Shown piece by piece: positions 27,171 to 35,490 of a DNA stretch of 64,000 bases. Position 1 is the first letter of the stretch, and the number at the start of each line of letters is the position of its first letter. Under the pieces are notes generated by a model that saw only the letters and a program-made list of their open reading frames with translations, was not told the DNA's origin and made no database searches. The DNA comes from Streptomyces sp. HUAS YS2 (GTDB taxonomy: Bacteria; Actinomycetota; Actinomycetes; Streptomycetales; Streptomycetaceae), in assembly GCF_033343995.1 (NCBI RefSeq), contig NZ_CP137573.1:6109001-6173000 (forward strand), given 5' to 3'. The translations under genes were made by a program, and so were the position numbers.

Positions 27171-28346
27171 TCAGAAGCTGCCGGGCGGCTGCGGGGGCAG
27201 CCCCGCGCTCTCGGCCAGGACCTGGGCGAGGTTCTCGTTGCGGATCCTCTGGTCGACGTAGAGGAGGCCGTTGACCAGGGGCGGGAACGTGGTCTGGATG
27301 AGGTAGCCGATCAGCTGGCCCACCAGGGTGATCACGAGATAGACGGAGAAGACCGAAAGGATCTCCGAGAGCTCCGGGTGGTCGCCGAGGTCCGAGGCGG
27401 CGGCCATGGCGGGGAACATCCCGATCATGCTGAGGATCTGCTGGATCACCCCGGCCACCACTCCGGCCATCAGGGCGGCCAGCAGCGAGATGCCGAAGAC
27501 CGGCCACCAGCGCCCGCGCACCAGCCGCGAGGAGCGGCGCAGCGCCCCCACCGGCCCCTGCTTCTCGAAGACGACGGCCGCGGGGGCCAGGCTGAACTTC
27601 ACGTAGAGCCAGACCGTCGGGACGACCGCCAGCAGGGCTGCGACCACGCCGAACACCAGGAAGGCGCCGACGGCCTCGTCGCTGTCGCCGGCGGCGGAGG
27701 CCGACGCGCCGACGAGGCCGATCACGAGGGCGAACAGCACGAACAGCACCGGGATCATGCCGATCAGCCCGGTGAGGATGCTCGCGCCGATGAGGGCGGG
27801 CACCCGGGGCAGCGCCTGCCGCCACACGGAGCCGATGCTCGCCGGCCCGCCGAGGACCGCTTCCTGGAGGGTGGCCAGCAGCGCCGCCTGAACGATCGAG
27901 ACGGCGAGGACGTACCCGATCAGGGCGACGGCCGCGACACACACGACGGCGACGACGAAGGGCTGGATCGTCTCCCACTCCGGCTCGGGGCCGGAGGGCT
28001 GGTCGAGCGTGTCGATCAGCGTGGTGAACGAGTCGCTCACCGCGGAGATCGCCACGACCGCGGCGAGGCAGACGACCACCAGGTACGCGCCGAAGACCGC
28101 CGTGGTGAGGCCGAACACCGGCCCCTTGTACCGCCCGATGGTCGACATGGCGCCGCCCAGGATCTCGCCCAGGGTGAGCGGCTTCAGCGGGATCACCCCG
28201 GGCTTCGGCGCCGCCGGCGGCATCCACCCGCCCCAGCCCGGCGTGCCGGGACCACCGGGACCACCGGGGCCGACGGGACCCCCGGGACCTCCTGGCGGGT
28301 TCCCGTACGGATCTCCGTACGGACCCCACCCCGTGTTCTGCGACAT
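27171..28346 (-). CDS. Multi-pass membrane protein with Pro/Gly-rich N terminus
   Basis: A 391-residue protein. Residues 1-50 are rich in Gly, Pro and Tyr (GPYGDPYGNPPGGPGGP), then LKPLTLGEILGGAMSTIGRY introduces about six long hydrophobic helices. This layout matches streptomycete proteins often labelled glycerophosphoryl diester phosphodiesterase membrane-domain proteins, but no catalytic phosphodiesterase domain is present. The ATG at 28346 has GGGAG upstream. It is convergent to the suf operon. The function is unknown; assembly of a membrane complex through the Pro/Gly tail is possible. Confidence 0.75.
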   Translation of the reverse strand: MSQNTGWGPYGDPYGNPPGGPGGPVGPGGPGGPGTPGWGGWMPPAAPKPGVIPLKPLTLGEILGGAMSTIGRYKGPVFGLTTAVFGAYLVVVCLAAVVAISAVSDSFTTLIDTLDQPSGPEPEWETIQPFVVAVVCVAAVALIGYVLAVSIVQAALLATLQEAVLGGPASIGSVWRQALPRVPALIGASILTGLIGMIPVLFVLFALVIGLVGASASAAGDSDEAVGAFLVFGVVAALLAVVPTVWLYVKFSLAPAAVVFEKQGPVGALRRSSRLVRGRWWPVFGISLLAALMAGVVAGVIQQILSMIGMFPAMAAASDLGDHPELSEILSVFSVYLVITLVGQLIGYLIQTTFPPLVNGLLYVDQRIRNENLAQVLAESAGLPPQPPGSF

Positions 28347-28459
28347 TTCCCCGCTCCCTGCGTCCTGTTCTCGCCCCCGAGTGGTGACCGGAACACGGTA
28401 TCGGGAGGGGACATGCCAAGGACACGGGCCTGCTGCGTACGCCCGTACACATCGCCGGG

Positions 28460-28465
28460 TACGCT
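28460..28465 (+). promoter_or_regulatory. -10 box of SMR-tetR operon (leaderless)
   Basis: TACGCT ends 6 nt before ATG 28472. No Shine-Dalgarno lies between, so a leaderless transcript is expected. Confidence 0.5.
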
Positions 28466-28471
28466 CCGCGC

Positions 28472-28792
28472 ATGGGATACGCACTACTGGCCGGCGCCAT
28501 CGCGGCCGAGGTCGCCGGAACCACGGCGCTCAAGTACAGCGAGGGCTTCTCGAAGTTCTGGCCCTCGCTGATCACCGTCGTCGGCTACCTGATCTCCTTC
28601 GTCCTGCTGGCGCAGACCCTGAAGACCGTCGGGGTCGGCACGGCGTACGCGATCTGGTCCGGCGTCGGCACCGCCGCCATCGCCGCGATCGGCATCCTGT
28701 TCATGGGCGAGTCGACGGACGCGGCGAAGATCGCCGGAATCGCGCTGATCATCGTCGGCTGCGTCGTCATCAACCTCGGCGGCGCCCACTGA
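28472..28792 (+). CDS. SMR family multidrug efflux protein
   Basis: A 106-residue four-helix protein of the small multidrug resistance family (EmrE/QacC type), exporting cationic drugs in exchange for protons. The membrane-embedded Glu13 in AEVAGTTALKYSEGF and the helix-3 segment YAIWSGVGTA are diagnostic. It overlaps the following TetR-type regulator gene by one base, and the pair is probably autoregulated: the regulator would control its own operon including the pump. Confidence 0.92.
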   Translation: MGYALLAGAIAAEVAGTTALKYSEGFSKFWPSLITVVGYLISFVLLAQTLKTVGVGTAYAIWSGVGTAAIAAIGILFMGESTDAAKIAGIALIIVGCVVINLGGAH

Positions 28793-29346
28793 TGGCCCGG
28801 GCCCGCCGGTACGACCCCGACCGGCGCGGGCGGATCGTCGACGCGGCGCTCCGGGTCGTCGGCCGGGCCGGCCTCGCCGGGCTCACCCACCGCACGGTGG
28901 CCGCCGAGGCGGACGTGCCGCTGGGCTCCACCACGTACCACTTCGCCTCCCTCGACGAACTCCTCGTCGCCGCGCTCCGCCGGGCGAACGAGGGGTTCGC
29001 CGGGCTGCTCCGGGACGACCCGGCGCTCGCCGCCCCGGCCGCCGACCTGCCGACGGAACTGGCCCGGCTCATGGGCCGCTGGCTGAGCGGCGAACGCACC
29101 GGCGTGGAGCTGGAGTACGAGCTCTACCTCGCCGCGCTGCGCCGGCCCGCGCTGCGGCCGGTCGCCGCCGAATGGACGGAGGCGGTCACCGGACTCCTGG
29201 CCCCGCGCACCGACCCCGCCACGGCCCGCGCCGTCGTGGCGCTGATGGACGGGATCTGCCTCCAGGTGCTGCTGACGGACGACGCGTACGACGAGGGCTA
29301 CGCGCGCGAGATGCTGTCGCGGGTCCTCGCCCCGCGGGAACCGTGA
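28792..29346 (+). CDS. TetR family transcriptional regulator
   Basis: A 184-residue regulator. The N-terminal HTH covers about residues 10-56 and includes GLTHRTVAAEADVPLGSTTY followed by HFASLDELL, a TetR_N pattern. The C-terminal ligand domain is helical. ATG 28792 overlaps the SMR pump stop; the long open frame upstream is noise over other genes. Control of the SMR pump is the natural inference from the coupled arrangement. Confidence 0.88.
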   Translation: MARARRYDPDRRGRIVDAALRVVGRAGLAGLTHRTVAAEADVPLGSTTYHFASLDELLVAALRRANEGFAGLLRDDPALAAPAADLPTELARLMGRWLSGERTGVELEYELYLAALRRPALRPVAAEWTEAVTGLLAPRTDPATARAVVALMDGICLQVLLTDDAYDEGYAREMLSRVLAPREP

Positions 29347-29410
29347 ACCCGTTCCGGCTCTGCGGGCAACAACGGGTGTGACAGCAACCGACTACCGAAC
29401 AGGAGCGTCC

Positions 29411-30010
29411 GTGACCGGGCCTCCGGCACCCGCGGACGCGGCACTCGTCGCCGCGTCACGCGAACGGCCCGAGCTCTTCGCCGAGTTGTACAACCGGCAC
29501 GCGGCCGACATACACCGCTACGTCACCCGTCGCCTCGGTGACCAGGCGGCCGACGACATCACTGCCGAGACCTTCCTGACGGCCTTCCGGATCCGGCATC
29601 GCTACGACACGACGCGCAGCGGGGCCCGGCCCTGGCTGTACGGCATCGCCGCGAATCTCATCGGACGGCACCGCCGCACCGAGGTCCGCGCCCTCAAGGC
29701 CCTCGCCCGCACGGGCCACGACCCGGTCGCCGAGACCTGGTCGGACCGGGCCGACGACCGGCTCGCCGCCCAGGCCGCGCACGGCCCCCTGGCCGCAGCC
29801 CTGGCCCGGCTGTCGGCGCGGGACCGGCACACGCTGCTGCTGGTCGCCTGGGCCGACCTCAGCTACCAGGAGGTGGCGGAAGCCCTGGAGATCCCCGTCG
29901 GGACGGTCAGGTCCCGGCTCAACCGCGCCCGCAGGACGCTGCGGGGCGCGCTCGGGGACGCCGATCCCACCCGCGTACACGACAGTGCCCCGGAGGCCTC
30001 CCATGGATGA
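29411..30010 (+). CDS. ECF-type RNA polymerase sigma factor
   Basis: A 199-residue sigma-70 family protein with region 2 (about 22-90, FAELYNRHAADIHRYVTRRL and RPWLYGIAANLI) and region 4 (about 128-178, DLSYQEVAEALEIPVGTVRS), and no region 1 or 3. GTG 29411 has AGGAG with 5 nt spacing; an in-frame GTG at 29378 has none. It overlaps the next gene by eight bases. That gene encodes a CU044_5270-type membrane protein, the usual partner of this sigma group and a candidate anti-sigma factor. Confidence 0.9.
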   Translation: MTGPPAPADAALVAASRERPELFAELYNRHAADIHRYVTRRLGDQAADDITAETFLTAFRIRHRYDTTRSGARPWLYGIAANLIGRHRRTEVRALKALARTGHDPVAETWSDRADDRLAAQAAHGPLAAALARLSARDRHTLLLVAWADLSYQEVAEALEIPVGTVRSRLNRARRTLRGALGDADPTRVHDSAPEASHG

Positions 30011-31061
30011 GATGAAGACGCTCCAGGGTCTGCGCGCCGACGCCCCGACCCCCGACCATGCCCGCCTCGCCCCCGGCCGGCAACGCCTCCTCGACGTGTC
30101 CGCGCGGCGGGACCCGAGTTGGCGGGGGCGGGTGCGCTGGAAGATCGTCGCCCCAGCCGCCGCAGCGCTCGTGACGGCCGCCGCGGTGCTGGCGACGCAG
30201 GTGGCGACGAAGCCGTCGGAGCATTCGGTCCAGCCGATGTCCGACGGGACGACGATGCTGCTGGAGCTCGTCGAACGGTTGGAGGACAACCCGCAGATCC
30301 CGGGGACGATCGCCTCGGTCGCGCCTGAGAAGTGGGTCTACCGGGACGAGGTGAGCACGTCCGGGAACATGACCCCGGACGTCCTCAAGCCGCTGCTCAA
30401 GGGGAGCCTGTGCCCCAGAGAGCAGACGGGGAAGGCTTATGCCTGGCGCATGGAGTTCTGGGACCTCGGCGACTCCACGAAGCGGGCGGTCAAGGATGAC
30501 GGCGGCCCCTGCCTACCGCGCGACCGGAAGCTGCGCGTGATCAACACCCCCGCATACAAGGAGCCGGAGATGCGGGACCGTGCCTTCGCCGCGAACGCGC
30601 CGACCGATCCCGACGCGTTCATGCGCGCCCTCCGCATCCACCAGGAGGGGATGTCGAGGGGTGGCGACCAGGCGGCTCGAGACTTCAACGCTCTCGGCGC
30701 CTTCTTCTCCGAGCCCGTCGGAATGACGCCACGACTGCGCGCCACCATTCTGCGCTCCTTGGTGGCCGTGCCCGGCGTCACGGTGGCCGAGCGCCCCGTC
30801 ATGGACCCCCTGGGACGGTCGGTGCTGGCGGTGGGCAGGAAGAACGACGAGCCCCAGGCGCAGGGCGTGCGCGACGAGGTGCTGATCGACCCCGTGACCG
30901 GCGCCTACCTCGGCAAGCGGGCCGTCGCGACCGTCCCGGTGCAGCACGACCTGAAGAAGAAGGGCGACCGTAAGGGGCCGCGGACGGAGGCCGGGCAGGT
31001 GGAGGAGTGGTTCCTGTTGGCGAAGACGGCGGTCGTCGACGCATCGGGGCAGCGCCCCTGA
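30003..31061 (+). CDS. CU044_5270 family protein, probable sigma-factor partner
   Basis: A 352-residue protein with a cytoplasmic N terminus (MDEMKTLQGLRADAPTPDHA), one membrane helix at about 46-67 and a large extracytoplasmic domain. The pattern matches the CU044_5270 family, found after ECF sigma genes in streptomycetes. There is no zinc anti-sigma HxxxCxxC motif, so the mode of sigma control, if any, would be unconventional. ATG 30003 lies inside the sigma gene, which implies coupling. Codon use is slightly less GC-biased than in its neighbours (for example GCTTATGCC). Confidence 0.75.
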   Translation: MDEMKTLQGLRADAPTPDHARLAPGRQRLLDVSARRDPSWRGRVRWKIVAPAAAALVTAAAVLATQVATKPSEHSVQPMSDGTTMLLELVERLEDNPQIPGTIASVAPEKWVYRDEVSTSGNMTPDVLKPLLKGSLCPREQTGKAYAWRMEFWDLGDSTKRAVKDDGGPCLPRDRKLRVINTPAYKEPEMRDRAFAANAPTDPDAFMRALRIHQEGMSRGGDQAARDFNALGAFFSEPVGMTPRLRATILRSLVAVPGVTVAERPVMDPLGRSVLAVGRKNDEPQAQGVRDEVLIDPVTGAYLGKRAVATVPVQHDLKKKGDRKGPRTEAGQVEEWFLLAKTAVVDASGQRP

Positions 31062-31182
31062 CGGGGCACGCCCGGGACCTCGTCCCGGGCGAACGCCCGA
31101 ACGGGGCCGGGCGCGGTCGGCGGAACCGCCAACCGCCCGACCGCGACCTGAGACCGGTTCGCCCGTGAGCGGGCGGGCCGGT

Positions 31183-31188
31183 TAGGTT
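31183..31188 (+). promoter_or_regulatory. -10 box for dapD (leaderless)
   Basis: TAGGTT ends 6 nt before ATG 31195; the six bases are TCCCCC, with no ribosome binding site. Confidence 0.5.
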
Positions 31189-31194
31189 TCCCCC

Positions 31195-32184
31195 ATGACC
31201 GACAACACCGCTCCTCGCTCCACCGGCGCCGTCGCCGCCGGCCTCGCCACCATCGCCGGCGACGGCACCGTTCTCGACACCTGGTTCCCCGCCCCCGAGC
31301 TCGCCGACGCGCCCGGCCCGGCCGGCACCGAGCGGCTGACGCCCGACGCCGCCGTGAACGCGCTCGGCGAGGGCGCCGCCAAGGCGCTCGGCGTGGACGC
31401 GCGGCGCGGCGTCGAGGTCGTCGCCGTACGGACGGTCATCTCCTCGCTCGACGACAAGCCGCTGGACGCCCACGACGCGTACCTGCGTCTGCACCTGCTC
31501 TCGCACCGCCTGGTCAAGCCGCACGGCCAGAGCCTCGACGGCGTCTTCGGGCTGCTCGCCAATGTCGCCTGGACCTCGCTCGGCCCGGTCGCCGTGGACG
31601 ACATCGAGAAGGTGCGGCTCAACGCGCGCGCCGAGGGCCTGCACCTCCAGGTCACCTCGATCGACAAGTTCCCGCGGATGACCGACTACGTCGTCCCCGC
31701 CGGTGTCCGCATCGCCGACGCCGACCGCGTCCGGCTCGGCGCGCACCTGGCCGCCGGGACGACCGTCATGCACGAGGGCTTCGTCAACTTCAACGCCGGC
31801 ACGCTCGGCACCTCCATGGTCGAGGGCCGGATCTCCGCCGGTGTCGTCGTCGGCGACGGCTCCGACATCGGCGGTGGCGCGTCCACCATGGGCACCCTCT
31901 CCGGCGGCGGCAACGTCGTCATCTCCATCGGCGAGCGCTGCCTGATCGGCGCCGAGGCCGGCGTCGGCATCGCGCTCGGCGACGAGTGCGTCGTCGAGGC
32001 GGGCCTGTACGTGACCGCCGGCACCCGCGTCACGATGCCCGACGGTCAGGTCGTCAAGGCGCGTGACCTGTCCGGCGCGTCCAACATCCTGTTCCGCCGC
32101 AACTCGGTCACCGGCGCCGTCGAGGCCCGCCCGAACAACGCGGTCTGGGGCGGCCTGAACGACATCCTGCACAGCCACAACTGA
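31195..32184 (+). CDS. dapD: 2,3,4,5-tetrahydropyridine-2,6-dicarboxylate N-succinyltransferase
   Basis: Adds succinyl to tetrahydrodipicolinate in the succinylase branch of lysine and diaminopimelate synthesis. It has 329 residues in the actinobacterial long form. The left-handed beta-helix repeats are visible from about 165 on (GFVNFNAGTLGTSMVEGRIS, VVVGDGSDIGGGASTMGTL, ISIGERCLIGAEAGVGIAL), and the C-terminal AVWGGLNDILHSHN closes the fold. A dapA-like gene lies 300 bases on, so two steps of the same pathway are neighbours although on opposite strands. Confidence 0.95.
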   Translation: MTDNTAPRSTGAVAAGLATIAGDGTVLDTWFPAPELADAPGPAGTERLTPDAAVNALGEGAAKALGVDARRGVEVVAVRTVISSLDDKPLDAHDAYLRLHLLSHRLVKPHGQSLDGVFGLLANVAWTSLGPVAVDDIEKVRLNARAEGLHLQVTSIDKFPRMTDYVVPAGVRIADADRVRLGAHLAAGTTVMHEGFVNFNAGTLGTSMVEGRISAGVVVGDGSDIGGGASTMGTLSGGGNVVISIGERCLIGAEAGVGIALGDECVVEAGLYVTAGTRVTMPDGQVVKARDLSGASNILFRRNSVTGAVEARPNNAVWGGLNDILHSHN

Positions 32185-32207
32185 CCCCGCCCACGCGTGA
32201 CCTGCAC

Positions 32208-32245
32208 GGGTGACTCTGCGTTAGTACGGCGAAGCAGAGTCACCC
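32208..32245 (+). terminator. Inverted repeat after dapD
   Basis: GGGTGACTCTGC at 32208-32219 is perfectly complementary to GCAGAGTCACCC at 32234-32245, with a 14-nt loop holding TAGTAC. It lies 24 bases after dapD and 26 before the small secreted protein gene, so it may be a dapD terminator, an operator for the next gene, or both. Confidence 0.6.
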
Positions 32246-32270
32246 GAGCAGGACGAGGCGAGGAGTCGAC

Positions 32271-32477
32271 ATGAGGACGAGGCCCACGATCGTCGGTGCG
32301 CTCACGGTGGTGGCGGCCGTGCTGCTGCCGGCCGGCGCCGCTTCCGCGGACGAGACGCACCGCGACTCGCACAACGGTCCCGTCGTCGCCCTGATCCACA
32401 CCGGGCAGATCGACGACCCGGCCGAGGACGTCCTCGAACACGCGGCGGTGCTCGGCACCACCTACGTGTACGACTGA
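32271..32477 (+). CDS. Small secreted protein, function unknown
   Basis: 68 residues with a clear Sec signal peptide (MRTRPTIVGALTVVAAVLL, cleavage near ASA/DE at about residue 27). This leaves a mature acidic peptide of about 41 residues rich in His, Asp and Val and ending TTYVYD. There are no cysteines and it lacks a chaplin hydrophobic core. The start has GGAG with 6 nt spacing. Its stop lies inside the 3' end of the convergent dapA gene (16-base overlap). Such mini secretory proteins are common in streptomycetes; no function is known to me. Confidence 0.75.
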   Translation: MRTRPTIVGALTVVAAVLLPAGAASADETHRDSHNGPVVALIHTGQIDDPAEDVLEHAAVLGTTYVYD

Positions 32478-33346
32478 ACGAGCTCCTCGTACGCCGCCCG
32501 CAGCCCGTCGACCGCCTCCCGGTCGGCGGGCTGCAGCGGTTCGCGGACCGGCATGCCGAGCAGCGCCTTCATCGTCACCGTGCCCGGCAGACCGGACGCC
32601 ATCGCCCGCTCCACCAGCGGCAGCGTCAGCGCGTTGAGCCGGCCGGCCTCCACCGTGTCGCCCTTGTCGAAGGCGTCCAGGACCGCGCGCATCGCCCGCG
32701 GCGCCACGTTCGCCACCGTGCTGACGAAGCCGCTGCCGCCGACCGCGTACAGCGGGAGGTTCAGCTCCTCGCTGCCGGAGTAGTACGCGAGCGAGGTCCG
32801 CGCGATCACCTTGGCCGAGCCGAGCAGGTCGTACGCGCAGTCCTTGACGGCCACGATCCGGGGGTGCGCGGCCAGCCGGATCATCGTCTCCGGTTCGATC
32901 CGCGTCCCGGTGCGGCCCGGGATGTCGTACAGCATCACCGGCACCCCGGCCGCGTCCGCCACCCGCAGGAAGTGCGCCTCGACAGCGGCCTGCGGGGGCC
33001 GGCTGTAGTACGGCGTCACCACCAGAAGCCCGTCCGCGCCCGCCTCCTCGGCCTGCCGCGCCAGTTCGACGGTGTGCCGGGTGTCGGAGGTGCCGACGCC
33101 CGAGACGATCGCCGGACCGGTGCCCACGGCCTCCCGCACCGCGCGGATCAGGTCCGCCTTCTCGGTGTCCGTGGTGGTCGGGGACTCGCCGGTGGTGCCG
33201 TTGAGGACCAGTCCGTCGCAGCCCTCCGTGACCAGGCGGGCGGCGAGTTCGCGGGCGGCGGCCAGGTCGAGCGAGCCGTCGGCGGCGAACGGGGTCACCA
33301 TCGCGCAGAGGGCCTTGCCGAAGGGTGCGATGCGTTCAGTGCTCAT
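32462..33346 (-). CDS. dapA: 4-hydroxy-tetrahydrodipicolinate synthase (DapA family)
   Basis: Condenses aspartate semialdehyde and pyruvate at the entry to the diaminopimelate/lysine pathway. It has 294 residues: GTTGESPT near residue 50, YDIPGRTG with Tyr140, and the Schiff-base Lys168 (AVKDCAYD). ATG 33346 has GGAG with 9 nt spacing. Streptomycetes carry several DapA paralogues; closeness to dapD favours a true lysine-pathway role, but a catabolic aldolase of the same family cannot be excluded. Confidence 0.85.
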   Translation of the reverse strand: MSTERIAPFGKALCAMVTPFAADGSLDLAAARELAARLVTEGCDGLVLNGTTGESPTTTDTEKADLIRAVREAVGTGPAIVSGVGTSDTRHTVELARQAEEAGADGLLVVTPYYSRPPQAAVEAHFLRVADAAGVPVMLYDIPGRTGTRIEPETMIRLAAHPRIVAVKDCAYDLLGSAKVIARTSLAYYSGSEELNLPLYAVGGSGFVSTVANVAPRAMRAVLDAFDKGDTVEAGRLNALTLPLVERAMASGLPGTVTMKALLGMPVREPLQPADREAVDGLRAAYEELVQSYT

Positions 33347-33374
33347 CCCGGCAGTCTCCGCGCCGACCACCGTG

Positions 33375-33392
33375 AAGGTCTACTTAGATCTT
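33375..33392. promoter_or_regulatory. Inverted repeat between dapA and SDR gene
   Basis: AAGGTCT and AGATCTT flank a 4-base centre (ACTT), complementary at 6 of 7 positions. It is the only AT-rich patch in the 134-base divergent gap and lies 29 bases upstream of the dapA start, a good site for a regulator of either gene. Confidence 0.45.
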
Positions 33393-33480
33393 CTTGGGGT
33401 GAGGGGTAAGCGACGGTGAAGCGTCGGGCGGGTCTGGCATGATCGGGCGGGCGCGACAGGGGGACATGGAGAAGAACAGC

Positions 33481-34218
33481 ATGAGCGAACAACGCGTCGC
33501 ACTCGTCACCGGATCGTCCTCGGGCATCGGGGCCGCCGTCGCCCGCCGGCTCGCCGAGGCCGGCTTCCGGGTCGTCGTCAACTCCGCGCGGTCCGTCGAG
33601 GCGGGCGAGGCCCTCGCTGCCGAACTGCCCGACGCCGTCTACCGGCAGGCGGACGTCTCCGACGAGCGACAGGCCGCCGGGCTCGTCGCCGCCGCCGTGG
33701 AGGCGTACGGCCGGCTCGACGTCCTGGTCAACTGCGCCGGCACCACCCGGTTCATCCCGCACGACGACCTGGAGGCGGCCACGCCCGACATCTGGCGGCT
33801 CCTCTACGACGTCAACGTCATCGGCGTCTGGCAGACCATCACCGCCGCCGTCCCGCACCTGAAGGAGACCGGCGGCTCCGTCGTGAACATCTCCTCGCAG
33901 GCCGGTGTGCGGCCGGGCGGCAGCTCGATCCCGTACGCGGTCTCGAAGGCCGCCGTGAACCACATGACCAAGCTGCTCGCCAAGACCCTCGGCCCCGACG
34001 TCCGGGTCAACGCCGTCGCGCCCGGCTTCGTCGACACGCCCTGGTTCGACGGGGTGGAGGGCGCCGACGCGGCCAAGGCGCATGTGGCGGGGGCGGTTCC
34101 GCTGCGCCGGGTCGGCCGACCCGAGGACATCGCCCAGGCGGTCTGCGACCTGGCCCACGCCTCGTACATCACCGGCGAGGTGCTGCTCGTCGACGGCGGC
34201 GGCCACCTGCTCGGCTGA
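33481..34218 (+). CDS. SDR family oxidoreductase
   Basis: A classical short-chain dehydrogenase/reductase of 245 residues. The cofactor motif TGSSSGIG lies at 10-17, NCAG at 84-87, catalytic Asn112, Ser138/139, Tyr152 and Lys156 (PYAVSK), and PGFVDTPW follows the fold. RVVVNSARS after beta-2 suggests NADP preference. The start at 33481 has GGAG with 9 nt spacing; ATG 33466 is an alternative. The substrate is unknown; it is divergent from dapA with a shared palindrome between them. Confidence 0.9.
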   Translation: MSEQRVALVTGSSSGIGAAVARRLAEAGFRVVVNSARSVEAGEALAAELPDAVYRQADVSDERQAAGLVAAAVEAYGRLDVLVNCAGTTRFIPHDDLEAATPDIWRLLYDVNVIGVWQTITAAVPHLKETGGSVVNISSQAGVRPGGSSIPYAVSKAAVNHMTKLLAKTLGPDVRVNAVAPGFVDTPWFDGVEGADAAKAHVAGAVPLRRVGRPEDIAQAVCDLAHASYITGEVLLVDGGGHLLG

Positions 34219-34221
34219 GGC

Positions 34222-34677
34222 TCAGAAGAACAGCTTGAAACCGTCGTGGCTGCGCGCGAAGCCGAGCGAGGCGTAGAAGCGGTGGGCCTCGGTCCGCTGC
34301 TTGTTGCTGGTCAGCTGGACGAGCGCGCAGCCGCGGTCGCGGGCCCGCTCCACCGCCCGGCGCATCAGCTCCCGGCCGAGACCGCCGCCGCGCCGGTCGG
34401 CGCGGATCCGTACCGCCTCGAGCAGCGCGCGCTCCGCGCCGCCCTTGCCGAGCCCGGGGATGTAGGTGGCCTGCAGGCAGCCCAGCACGGTCCCTTCCGG
34501 GTCCGCCTCGTCGACCAGCACCAGCATCTCGTTGCGCGGGTCGTCGGAGATGGCGGCGAAGGCCCGCTCGTACGCCTCCGTCACGGTCACCGAGGCGGGG
34601 TCGACGACGCGGTCCTCGTCGGCGAGCAGGGCGAGCACGGCGGGGAGTTCGGGGCGCGCGGCGGGGCGAAGGATCAT
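34222..34677 (-). CDS. GNAT family N-acetyltransferase
   Basis: A 151-residue acetyltransferase. The acetyl-CoA binding motif A (VRIRADRRGGGLGRELM) lies near residue 90-106, and the end of motif B (HRFYASLGFARSHDGFKLFF) closes the protein. It is convergent with and almost touches the SDR gene (3-base gap). The substrate cannot be predicted. Confidence 0.9.
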   Translation of the reverse strand: MILRPAARPELPAVLALLADEDRVVDPASVTVTEAYERAFAAISDDPRNEMLVLVDEADPEGTVLGCLQATYIPGLGKGGAERALLEAVRIRADRRGGGLGRELMRRAVERARDRGCALVQLTSNKQRTEAHRFYASLGFARSHDGFKLFF

Positions 34678-34713
34678 GATCGGGAGTGTCGCACGGACCG
34701 CCGACGAAGGGGG

Positions 34714-34737
34714 TTGACCTCAAGCGCGGTCGAGGTC
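34714..34737 (+). promoter_or_regulatory. MerR-type operator overlapping a -35 box
   Basis: TTGACC at 34714-34719 opens the imperfect dyad GACCTCAAGCG (34716-34726) and CGGTCGAGGTC (34727-34737), with 9 of 11 positions symmetrical. This TTGACCTCAAGC layout is typical of MerR/SoxR-type promoters, where the regulator sits between -35 and -10. No MerR gene is adjacent. Confidence 0.55.
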
Positions 34738-34773
34738 GGAGGCTGGAGCCCTCGACGCACAAGGAGGCTCCAC

Positions 34774-35478
34774 ATGAAGGCCGTCGCCCACCCGCACGCC
34801 CGTCCCGACCTGCACCGCCCGGGGACCGGGCTCGTCATGGCCAGCACCTGGAGCGTCGGCACGCCCGAGCGCCAGCGCGCCGCGGTCGACGCCATCGGCC
34901 GCGCCTGGCGGACCAGGGACTGGCCGGACGTCGGGCTGCTCTCGTACAGCGTCTTCGTCGGTGACGACGGCGACACCCTGATGCACTACTCGCAGTGGAC
35001 CGGCGAGGCGGAGTACCAGGACTACTTCCGGCGGCTCCGCGACGACCGGAACGACGAGATCGACGCCGCGGTGCCCGGCATCGTGCGGGTGGAGCTGCGC
35101 CGGTACGAGCCGCCGCGCACGGTCGTGCTCAGCGAGGAGTCCGCGGACTCCGTGCCGGGCGCCGTCGTGGTCGTCGAGACGCACTTCGACACGCAGGACC
35201 CCGGGCCGCGGCGGGACTGGATCGACCGCGCGACCGCCGCCCTGGCGGGCGACCGGCGCAAGGCCCGCGGCGGCATCGCCGCGCACTTCCACCTGTCGAC
35301 CGACAGCCCCCGGGTCCTGAACCACACCGAGTGGGAGCGCGCGCAGGACCACGCGGAGTGGGTCGCCCAGGAGGGCGAGCCGGCCGCGTCCTGGGAGGAG
35401 CTGAGCGCCTTTCCCGGGCTGACCGGCAGCCGGATCCTGCGCTACGCGCCCGCGCTCAGCCTGAGCGCGGGCGCGTGA
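34774..35478 (+). CDS. ABM-like protein with two dimeric alpha-beta barrel halves
   Basis: A 234-residue cytoplasmic protein resembling streptomycete proteins annotated as antibiotic biosynthesis monooxygenases. The first half contains GLLSYSVFVGDDGDTLMHYS and the second GIAAHFHLSTDSPRVLNHTE, each followed by a Trp-containing segment, indicating an internally duplicated ferredoxin-like fold. The start has AAGGAGG with 6 nt spacing. A MerR-type operator lies upstream, so expression is probably inducible. No cofactor motif is visible, and activity as a cofactor-free monooxygenase or heme-binding protein is only a family-level guess. Confidence 0.7.
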   Translation: MKAVAHPHARPDLHRPGTGLVMASTWSVGTPERQRAAVDAIGRAWRTRDWPDVGLLSYSVFVGDDGDTLMHYSQWTGEAEYQDYFRRLRDDRNDEIDAAVPGIVRVELRRYEPPRTVVLSEESADSVPGAVVVVETHFDTQDPGPRRDWIDRATAALAGDRRKARGGIAAHFHLSTDSPRVLNHTEWERAQDHAEWVAQEGEPAASWEELSAFPGLTGSRILRYAPALSLSAGA

Positions 35479-35490
35479 CGGCCTTCCGCG

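Noticed and set aside
32462..33346. Operon of dapD and dapA
   Set aside because: The genes are on opposite strands with the small secreted protein gene and an inverted repeat between them.
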